Positions 7,273 through 11,927 of a stretch of DNA of 11,927 nucleotides are shown here, piece after piece. The position numbers were made by a program, and so were the translations under genes. The notes under the pieces were generated by a model that saw nothing but the letters and a program-made list of their open reading frames with translations, did not search any database and had not been told where the DNA came from. The DNA is from JBBSGC01 sp038254525 (lineage in GTDB: Bacteria > Actinomycetota > Actinomycetes > Propionibacteriales > Nocardioidaceae). Every line of letters starts with the position of its first letter. Positions within the stretch are counted from its first letter, which is position 1. Location of the stretch: the NCBI GenBank assembly GCA_038254525.1, contig JBBSGC010000059.1, positions 1 to 11,927 of the forward strand, in the 5' to 3' direction.

Positions 7273-7668
7273 GGCAGGTCCAGTCCCCAAAGAGGACGAC
7301 CTGAGGCTGGTGCGCCGCCCTGTGCGTTTCGTCCTTACCCCGTCAGGCGACTCGTATGCGTACTCGTCGCGTCGAGCGGCTGGTATGGCGCAACGGTATC
7401 CGGTCATGTGAGCGAGGTTATGTGGGCGAGGGACCCCGGGTGCCACAAAGCCCGGAGGCCGAGGCATCGGCCAAGCTCAGCACCACTGCGGTTGACCGGC
7501 GACCGGTTGTCCTGGCGACCGCCACCGAATGACGGGAAGATGCGCACCCAGCGTCGTTGGTGTCGGTGGTTGCCCGTCGCTCGGCGGCTCGGCGCTCGGT
7601 GGCCCGGCTCTCGGCGGCCGACGTCGGGATCCCGACCGTTCACGGGGATCGCGGCCAACTCGGCTGGG
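7273..7668. other. 396-bp non-coding gap upstream of oleA with short TCGGYGG repeats
   Basis: This gap lies between the alpha/beta hydrolase stop and oleA, both on the minus strand, and should hold the ole promoter. I see no believable protein in any frame. TAACCT (minus strand, near 7416-7421) fits a -10 hexamer but has no good -35, so I do not call a promoter. The part nearest the hydrolase holds repeats listed separately. Confidence 0.6.
7563..7617. repeat. Short imperfect tandem array built on TCGGYGG
   Basis: Plus-strand heptamers TCGGTGG (7563), TCGGCGG (7581), TCGGTGG (7596) and TCGGCGG (7611) alternate with spacings of 18, 15 and 15 bases. Read on the minus strand the unit is about CCRCCGAGMGCCGRG. 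An inverted heptamer CCACCGA lies at 7522-7528. The array is just downstream of the hydrolase stop and about 300 bases upstream of oleA. It could be a regulator-binding array, an RNA structure, or only GC-rich low complexity. Confidence 0.4.
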
Positions 7669-8445
7669 TCAGCCGACGGCGGCCAGGACGAGGTCGGCGG
7701 CCTCGACCGGTTGGTCCCAGTGCGGGAAGTGGCCGCAGCTGTCGAACCAGTGCAGCGTCGCATCGGGGAACAGCTCAAGGGCACGCTCGGCCTGGCTGGG
7801 CAGCGTGACCCGGTCCTGCCGGCCCCAGCCGATCACGACCCTGCCGTTGAGCGACCCGGCCGGCGCGCCCTGCTGCCTCGGTCCGTGGACGAGTGAGTGC
7901 AGGGCCTCGTCGAGACCCTGCGCCGCTCGGTAGCTCCGCAGCTCGGTCAGCACCAGGTCGGGGGGCAGCTGCCATGGTCGGGCGGAGAACTGCGCCATCA
8001 GGGCGGTGCGTCCGACAGCATTGCCGGTGAGCCACGGCAGCGCCGGCTGGATGCGCCGCACCAAGAAGATGGACGCCTTGATCGAGGCGCCGAAGATTTT
8101 GGCTTGTCGGGTGGTCCAGAAACCGCCGGGATCGAGGGCGACGGTGGTGCCGCCGTGGCCGCGGTGAGCCATCTCGAGCACCATGCGCGCGCCCATCGAG
8201 CTGCCGACCAGATCGACCCCGCTCAGCCCTTCGGTCTCGATGAAGTCCTCGACGGCGTCGGTGAGCGTGGCGACCGACACCTCCCCGGCCAGCGGCGGGG
8301 TCTCGCCGCAACCGGGCAGGTCTATCGCGATCACCTCCCGCCGGGCAGCCAGCGCGGGCAGAACCAGATCCCAGCTGTGCGAGTTCGAGCCCAACCCGTG
8401 TACAAGCAGCAGGGGCTTGCCGGAACCTCGGCGTATGGCGTGAAT
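7669..8445 (-). CDS. Alpha/beta hydrolase, apparent ATT start
   Basis: A 258-residue alpha/beta hydrolase, probably an esterase, lipase or C-C-bond hydrolase; the substrate is unknown. Numbered from ATT 8445: HGLGSN at 16-21 (oxyanion hole), nucleophile Ser83 in GSSMG, acid Asp211 in GRQDRV, His239 in CGHFPHWD. The body starts at HAIRRGSGKPLLLVHGLG, where homologues of this type usually begin with Met-His. The codon there is ATT, with GAGGA six bases upstream, and there is no ATG, GTG or TTG in frame between the stop of the preceding ABM gene (8475) and this point. An in-frame start at 8805 exists, but the frame from there runs through the ABM gene as Arg-rich shadow sequence and is rejected. 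Downstream of the ABM gene on the same strand, so probably co-transcribed. Confident as a gene; the start is uncertain. Confidence 0.85.
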   Translation of the reverse strand: MHAIRRGSGKPLLLVHGLGSNSHSWDLVLPALAARREVIAIDLPGCGETPPLAGEVSVATLTDAVEDFIETEGLSGVDLVGSSMGARMVLEMAHRGHGGTTVALDPGGFWTTRQAKIFGASIKASIFLVRRIQPALPWLTGNAVGRTALMAQFSARPWQLPPDLVLTELRSYRAAQGLDEALHSLVHGPRQQGAPAGSLNGRVVIGWGRQDRVTLPSQAERALELFPDATLHWFDSCGHFPHWDQPVEAADLVLAAVG

Positions 8446-8474
8446 TGGCTGTCCTCGCTCTAGACAGCTGTCGG

Positions 8475-8771
8475 CTAGAGCTTCGCCGCGAGTACGTCGA
8501 CGGGCTTGATGTCCGGCGCCGACGAAAGCAGGTCGTCGGCTTTTTCCATCAAGGCGGCGGCGATGGGGCCGTTGAGATGTGCGTCGCGCCCTTCGCTGCT
8601 CGGGAACACATCGAAGATCGCGAAGGTCGAGTCGTCGACCCTGACGGCGAACCAGGCGGTCGTGTCCGGCTCGGCCTCGGCGAGTGGCTGGGCAGAGGCC
8701 AGGAAGTCGGCGAGCTCCTGTTCCTTGCCGGGCTGGGCGTGCAGTGAAACGAGCAGTCCGACGGTGACCAT
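8475..8771 (-). CDS. Antibiotic biosynthesis monooxygenase (ABM)-fold protein
   Basis: A 98-residue protein of the ABM ferredoxin-like dimeric family. It opens MVTVGLLVSLHAQPGKEQEL and continues DFLASAQPLAEAEPDTTAWF, the usual first strand and helix, then has SSEGRDAHLNGPIAAAL near 57-73, where the family has its D/HL(x)G helix start. Members range from cofactor-free quinol monooxygenases to haem-degrading enzymes and many uncharacterised stress proteins; the reaction here cannot be told. ATG 8771 is supported by AGAGGA six bases upstream. It is upstream of the alpha/beta hydrolase, 29 bases from that gene's apparent ATT, so the two likely share an mRNA. Confidence 0.88.
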   Translation of the reverse strand: MVTVGLLVSLHAQPGKEQELADFLASAQPLAEAEPDTTAWFAVRVDDSTFAIFDVFPSSEGRDAHLNGPIAAALMEKADDLLSSAPDIKPVDVLAAKL

Positions 8772-8790
8772 GAGGAGTCCTCTCAGAGCG

Positions 8791-8817
8791 GACCCGCCTC
8801 CTCACCGGCGGCGGGTC
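8791..8817. other. GC-rich hairpin in the ABM 5' region
   Basis: GACCCGCC (8791-8798) and GGCGGGTC (8810-8817) form a perfect 8-bp stem with an 11-base loop, 20 bases upstream of the ABM start codon. No T-run follows on either strand, so it is not a standard intrinsic terminator. On the minus strand it could lie in the ABM leader; otherwise it may end an upstream transcript. Confidence 0.4.
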
Positions 8818-8842
8818 AGGGCGCGTCCCGGGCGTGCACTGA

Positions 8843-9145
8843 CCATTCCAACACGGGTTGGCGGTTCGCGCGGATTCTCAGCCGCCGCAGGCTCGCCACC
8901 TGGCCCACGGTCTGCGCCCCGCCGCAGAACCACGAGGGCTGCGAGTGGCTCTACGTCCTCAACGGGCAGCTACGGCTCGTCCTCGGCGACCAAGCCCTCT
9001 TGCTGTTCCCCGGCGAGGCAGCCGCGCTCGACACTCGCACCCCGCACTGGTTCGGCGGCGTCGACGGCGCAGCTGTGGAGCTCCTGACCCTGTTCGGCCG
9101 GCAAGGCGAACGCGCTCGCGTCCGGGCCCAAACCGCACCGAGTAG
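8843..9145 (+). pseudogene. Remnant of a cupin domain, XRE-cupin regulator type
   Basis: One plus-strand frame from 8931 reads HEGCEWLYVLNGQLRLVLGD, then QALLLFPGEAAALDTRTPHW and FGGVDGAAVELLTLFGRQGE. This matches the C-terminal cupin of helix-turn-helix XRE-cupin regulators (HEG-EWLYVL-G-LRL-LG, then FDTR-PHWFG, then LFG-QGER). There is no helix-turn-helix upstream: the same frame before about 8925 does not resemble the family, and no start codon with a ribosome-binding site precedes the cupin. The frame also lacks a stop where the domain should end and runs on into the next gene, while TAG at 9143-9145 sits one frame away. I read it as a decayed gene remnant with approximate limits. An alternative is a small functional cupin started at an alternative codon. 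Confidence 0.6.
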
Positions 9146-9207
9146 ACCCTCCTGGCTGCGACGGTGTCCGATGATGGGCAGCATCCGTACCGCGAGGAGG
9201 CGCCATC

Positions 9208-9750
9208 ATGCTGCAGTTGGGTCTGACGTGGACACAGGCCGCGTCCGTTGTCATCTCGACGGTCGGGATCTATCTGACCTTTTTGGTTCTGCTGCGCCTG
9301 GTCGGCCAACGAGCCCTGGCCAGCATGTCGAGCTTCGACATCGCAGCTACCATCGCGCTCGGTGCGGTGGTCGGCAGGGTGGTCCTGGGCTACACCCCGA
9401 CGCTGCTCGCCGGGGTCATCGCCCTGTGCACGCTGTTCGCCTTGCAGGCGCTCTTCGGTCTCATCCGGCGCAGCCCACGCGTCGATGCGGTGCTCAGCAA
9501 CCTCCCGCTGTTGCTCATGGCCGACGGCCAGCTCCTGGACGACAACCTTCACAAGGCCCACCTGGTGGAGAGCGAGCTCCGCGCACAGCTCCGGTTAGCC
9601 GGCGTCCGCGACTACGACGACGTCGCCTGTGTGATCTTGGAGCGCACCGGGGCGCTGAGCGTCCTTCGCCGAGGCGAGACGATCAGCTCGGCTCTGCTGG
9701 CCGACGTCCGCGGTCGCGGCGCGCTGGCAGCAGAGATCGTGGCCGACTAG
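9208..9750 (+). CDS. DUF421/YetF-like membrane protein
   Basis: A 180-residue protein of the DUF421 (YetF/YkjA-like) family. Three membrane helices are visible at about residues 9-32 (ending LVLLRLVGQR), 40-60 (FDIAATIALGAVVGRVVL) and 63-86 (TLLAGVIALCTLFALQALFG). A cytoplasmic alpha/beta domain follows, with PLLLMADGQLLDDNL near 105-119 and VILERTGALSVLRRGE near 147-162. The family's conserved VGQR/VGKR motif and SSFD stretch are present. In Bacillus, members are linked to spore and germination membranes, but most have no known role. AGGAGG at about 9195-9200 lies eight bases before the ATG, a strong ribosome-binding site. The 3' end overlaps the tail of the converging GNAT pseudogene. Confidence 0.92.
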   Translation: MLQLGLTWTQAASVVISTVGIYLTFLVLLRLVGQRALASMSSFDIAATIALGAVVGRVVLGYTPTLLAGVIALCTLFALQALFGLIRRSPRVDAVLSNLPLLLMADGQLLDDNLHKAHLVESELRAQLRLAGVRDYDDVACVILERTGALSVLRRGETISSALLADVRGRGALAAEIVAD

Positions 9751-10285
9751 CGCACTTGGTCAGTTCGTATTCCACCTCACCGTGTTCGGCGCCTTCGATG
9801 GGGTCGTCCCACTCGAGGTGGAACGTGCGCACCAGCGTCAGTCCGGTCTTCTCCAGAACCCGCCGGGACGCGGTGTTCACCGCCATGGTCTCGGCGTAGA
9901 TCCGGCGCACCTCCAGCTCGGCGAACGCCTTGTGGACCAGCGCCCGCGATCCTTCGGTTGCCAGTCCCGGCCCCAGGCTGATCTGCGCAGCCGGTAACCC
10001 AGCTCGACCTCGTCGCCGTGGCCGCGCTCCGTCGGTCGCAGGGCGAACCAGCCCTCGAACTCACCGGTCGCCCTGCTGACGGCTGCCCACCGGCCGAGCA
10101 GGGGAAACCGCGCGTACTCCTCGAAGAGCCGAGGCAGCACGTCGTGCTCAATCGCTGCCATGGAGGTGGGCTTGCCGCCGGTTATGAAACGGATCGCTGT
10201 CCAGCTCGACCAACCGGGCGGCGTCGGCGGCCGTGATTCGTCGCAGCCGCAGCCGGGCCGTCTCCAGGAAGACGTCCATGCTCAT
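9683..10285 (-). pseudogene. GNAT acetyltransferase (RimJ/RimL type), two frame disruptions
   Basis: Three minus-strand frames join into one GNAT protein. From ATG 10285: MSMDVFLETARLRLRRITAA then DAARLVELDSD; next frame: RFITGGKPTSMAAIEHDVLP, then GRWAAVSRATGEFEGWFALR and ELGYRLRRSAWGR; third frame: GLATEGSRALVHKAFAELEV, RIYAETMAVNTASRRVLEKT and TFHLEWDDPIEGAEHGEVEY. The RimJ/RimL-like N-terminus, the acetyl-CoA loop (W-G-R-G-L-A-T-E-G once repaired) and the N-x-A-S-x-R-V-L-E-K motif are all present. Near 10188 the usual DP-EV-M before RFITGG is lost, consistent with an 11-base deletion. Near 9965 a run of four Gs appears as three. The tail overlaps the end of the DUF421 gene, and the 3' limit is approximate. 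Two lesions make a single sequencing error an unlikely full explanation. Confidence 0.8.
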
Positions 10286-10496
10286 GGTCGTGTGCAGGAA
10301 TCAGCCGTGGTCAGACAGAACGCGCACGAACCCGCACGATACAGACCGTGACGCACACGGCTAAGGCTGCCGGCAGTGACGATCGTTCCGATCGACGACG
10401 ACAAGGTGTCCCTCGAGCGTCGTTCAGCCCGACTCACCGAAGCCGGTGCCTCGCCGGCCGGGGATCTCCAGACGACACGACAGCAGGAGCGGCGCG

Positions 10497-11135
10497 ATGG
10501 CGGGTGGCATCGACTGGCAGGCCTGGCACGCGCCGTACGCCGACGACACCTCACCGCTGGCGCGGCGTCGTCGAGTCATTCAGTCGCACATCCGGGCCTG
10601 GTTCGACGCTCGGCCAAAGGCACCGGTACGGGTGGTCAGCGCCTGCGCCGGCGACGGACGGGATCTGTTGGAAGTGCTGGCCGAGCGGGCTGCCACGAAC
10701 CAGGTGAGCGCCACGCTGGTCGAGCTGGATCCGCGCAACGCAGCCGCGGCGCAGGCGTACGCCCAAGATGTCGGTCTCGAAGGCATCGAGGTCCGCTGCA
10801 CAGACGCCGGGCTGAGCGACGCCTACGTCGGGGCCGTGCCGGCTGACCTGATGTTGCTGTGCGGCCTGTTCGGCAACATCAGCGACGCCGATGTCGCCGG
10901 CACCATCGCGGCGCTGCCGCAGCTGTGCGCGCCGGACGCAACGGTGATCTGGACGCGGTCCCGCCGTGAACCGGACCTGACGTCGACCATCCGCCGGTGG
11001 CTGGCCGACCGGTCCTTCGACGAGGCCGCCTTCACGGCGCCCGACGGTGCACTGTTCACCGTGGGTGTGCACGTCTTCGGTGGGCAGAGCGAGCCGTTGC
11101 GCCTCGGCGAGGTCTGGTTCCGTTTCGTGCGCTGA
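10497..11135 (+). CDS. Class I SAM-dependent methyltransferase
   Basis: A 212-residue Rossmann-fold methyltransferase of a family frequent in actinomycetes; the substrate is unknown. It begins MAGGIDWQAWHAPYADDTSP and has SAM motif I as VVSACAGDGRDLL at 46-58, the acidic ribose-binding Glu in LVELDPRNA near 75-83, and a later block DLMLLCGLFGNISDADV. The start at ATG 10497 is supported by AGGAG eight bases upstream. The frame stays open to 10446, but those 17 residues are Arg-rich with no ribosome-binding site. It is divergent from the GNAT pseudogene. About 210 bases separate the two; I see no clear promoter there, only a short symmetrical sequence CGATCGTTCCGATCG near 10380-10394. The stop overlaps the -35 of the next gene's promoter. 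Confidence 0.9.
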   Translation: MAGGIDWQAWHAPYADDTSPLARRRRVIQSHIRAWFDARPKAPVRVVSACAGDGRDLLEVLAERAATNQVSATLVELDPRNAAAAQAYAQDVGLEGIEVRCTDAGLSDAYVGAVPADLMLLCGLFGNISDADVAGTIAALPQLCAPDATVIWTRSRREPDLTSTIRRWLADRSFDEAAFTAPDGALFTVGVHVFGGQSEPLRLGEVWFRFVR

Positions 11136-11160
11136 CCGAGCGGGGCACCGTCCCTACACT
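11132..11160 (+). promoter_or_regulatory. Sigma-70-type promoter for the FAD oxidase gene
   Basis: CTGACC (11132-11137) and TACACT (11155-11160) with a 17-base spacer match the actinobacterial TTGACN / TANNNT pattern closely. The start point would be near 11167, giving a leader of about 16 bases before the ATG at 11183. The -35 contains the methyltransferase TGA stop (11133-11135). TCCCT/AGGGA arms overlap the -10 (11151-11155 and 11165-11169). Confidence 0.65.
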
Positions 11161-11182
11161 CGACAGGGATCCGGGGAGAGTG

Positions 11183-11927
11183 ATGGCCAGCACATCGCTG
11201 ATCGGCCGCCGGCCGTTGTTGCGCGGCATCGCTGCATCGGCCGCCGCCGGCCTGCTCGGCATCGCATCGGATGGCGGCGCGGAAGTCCCGGGGCCGGGAG
11301 CCAGCGGCCGTCCGCGGCCGACGCAGGCGGACTGGAGAGTGCTGCGCCGCCATCTTGACGGCGAGCTCCTGCGCCCGCACGGCGGGGGATACGCACTGGC
11401 CGCCCGGCTCTACGACCCCCGCTACGACTCCGTACGCCCGGCGGCGGTCGTTGAGGCGGCGCACGCTGATGACGTCTCGACCGTCCTGGCCTTTGCACGT
11501 CGGTTTGGTCTGCCGGTGCGAGCCAAGTCCGGCGGCCATTCCTACGTCGGAGCGTCCACCGTTCGCGATGGCCTGGTGATCTCGACGACGGCCCTGCAGG
11601 CCGTGCGTTATGACAGCGGCTCCCGCCGGGTCGGCGTCGGCGCGGGAGCCCGGCTCATCGACGTGCACACCGCGCTCGACCGGCACGGCAGGACCGTCCC
11701 GACCGGCACCTGTCCCACCGTTGGTGCGACGGGCCTGACGCTGGGCGGTGGGATCGGTCTGGAGAGCCGGGCGTACGGCTTGACTTGCGACGCCCTGCAG
11801 GAGGCCGTCGTCGTCACCGCCGACGGACGTCGGCACACGGCCAACGCCGACCAGCAACCTGACCTGTTTTGGGCGCTGCGCGGCGGCGGTGGTGGCAACC
11901 TCGGGATCGTCACGTCGCTGACCTTCG
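11183..11927 (+). CDS. Berberine-bridge-type FAD-dependent oxidase, Tat-like leader, cut by the window edge
   Basis: The first 248 residues of an FAD-binding oxidoreductase of the PCMH/berberine-bridge family, which oxidise sugars, alkaloids or polyketides and pass electrons to O2. The N-terminus GRRPLLRGIAASAAAGLLG (8-26) has a twin-arginine pair followed by a hydrophobic stretch, so secretion by Tat is likely. FAD-binding features: YDPRYDSVRPAAVVEA at 77-92; RAKSGGHSY at 113-121 with His119, the covalent 8-alpha-histidyl site; GTCPTVGATGLTLGGGIG at 175-192 with Cys177, the second (6-S-cysteinyl) covalent site of bicovalent members; and RGGGGGNLGIVTSLTF at the edge. The ATG has GGGGAG four bases upstream; GTG 11180 is an alternative. 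The C-terminal substrate domain and BBE motif lie outside the window, so the substrate is unknown. Confidence 0.9.
   Translation, partial: MASTSLIGRRPLLRGIAASAAAGLLGIASDGGAEVPGPGASGRPRPTQADWRVLRRHLDGELLRPHGGGYALAARLYDPRYDSVRPAAVVEAAHADDVSTVLAFARRFGLPVRAKSGGHSYVGASTVRDGLVISTTALQAVRYDSGSRRVGVGAGARLIDVHTALDRHGRTVPTGTCPTVGATGLTLGGGIGLESRAYGLTCDALQEAVVVTADGRRHTANADQQPDLFWALRGGGGGNLGIVTSLTF

Noticed and set aside
7273..7467. 65-residue N-terminal extension of OleA
   Set aside because: OleA proteins start close to the MSGNATHRFTN point; the extension is low-complexity with no family match.
8446..8805. N-terminal extension of the alpha/beta hydrolase back to 8805
   Set aside because: The added residues are an Arg-rich out-of-frame reading of the ABM gene, which is itself clearly coding in another frame.
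10376..10846. Plus-strand frame beginning MTIVPIDDDKVSLERRSARL
   Set aside because: The opening looks protein-like, but the frame soon becomes an Arg-rich shadow of the methyltransferase; no Shine-Dalgarno and no family recognised.
1..11927. tRNA/rRNA genes, CRISPR arrays, insertion sequences, phage or toxin-antitoxin genes
   Set aside because: No tRNA-like or rRNA sequence, regular long repeats, transposase motifs or terminal inverted repeats were seen by eye on either strand.

Overview
The window comes from a high-GC bacterium, most likely an actinomycete. The signs are pervasive G/C at third codon positions, GTG starts, a possible leaderless gene, and an OleB-OleC fusion, an arrangement known mainly from actinobacteria. 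I cannot name a genus from the sequence alone.

Layout. (1) 1-1187, minus strand: a class A beta-lactamase-like serine hydrolase, followed by the N-terminal part of an ornithine cyclodeaminase/mu-crystallin family gene that runs off the left edge and carries an apparent one-base frameshift. (2) About 1262-2209, minus strand: a wrecked MFS exporter with at least four indels, two Trp-to-stop changes and no N-terminus. (3) 2219-2599, plus strand: a small VOC (glyoxalase-fold) gene, probably leaderless. (4) 2634-7272, minus strand: the core of the window, a complete and intact head-to-head olefin operon oleA - oleBC (fused) - oleD, with both junctions overlapping by the same four bases, GTGA. (5) 7273-7668: a 396-bp non-coding gap with a short array of TCGGYGG-containing repeats. 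(6) 7669-8771, minus strand: an ABM-fold monooxygenase-like gene followed by an alpha/beta hydrolase that appears to start at ATT. (7) 8843-9145, plus strand: remnant of a cupin domain of the XRE-regulator type. (8) 9208-9750, plus strand: an intact DUF421/YetF-like membrane protein. (9) 9683-10285, minus strand: a RimJ/RimL-type GNAT acetyltransferase broken by two frame disruptions. (10) 10497-11135, plus strand: a class I SAM-dependent methyltransferase. (11) 11183 to the right edge, plus strand: a berberine-bridge-type FAD oxidase with a Tat-like leader and its own well-formed promoter.

How the genes work together. OleA condenses two fatty acyl-CoAs to a 2-alkyl-3-ketoacid. OleD reduces it to the beta-hydroxy acid. 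The OleC half of OleBC makes a beta-lactone with ATP. The OleB half removes CO2 to give a long-chain internal cis-olefin. These roles are known for the family, and the catalytic residues expected for each step are visible. I see no convincing functional link between the ole operon and its neighbours.

Overall pattern: intact genes (ole operon, VOC, DUF421, methyltransferase, oxidase) are interleaved with decayed ones (MFS, cupin, GNAT, possibly the cyclodeaminase). Several of the small lesions are one-base changes in homopolymer runs, so sequencing error has to be weighed for the lightest of them, but not for the MFS and GNAT genes, which carry several independent lesions.
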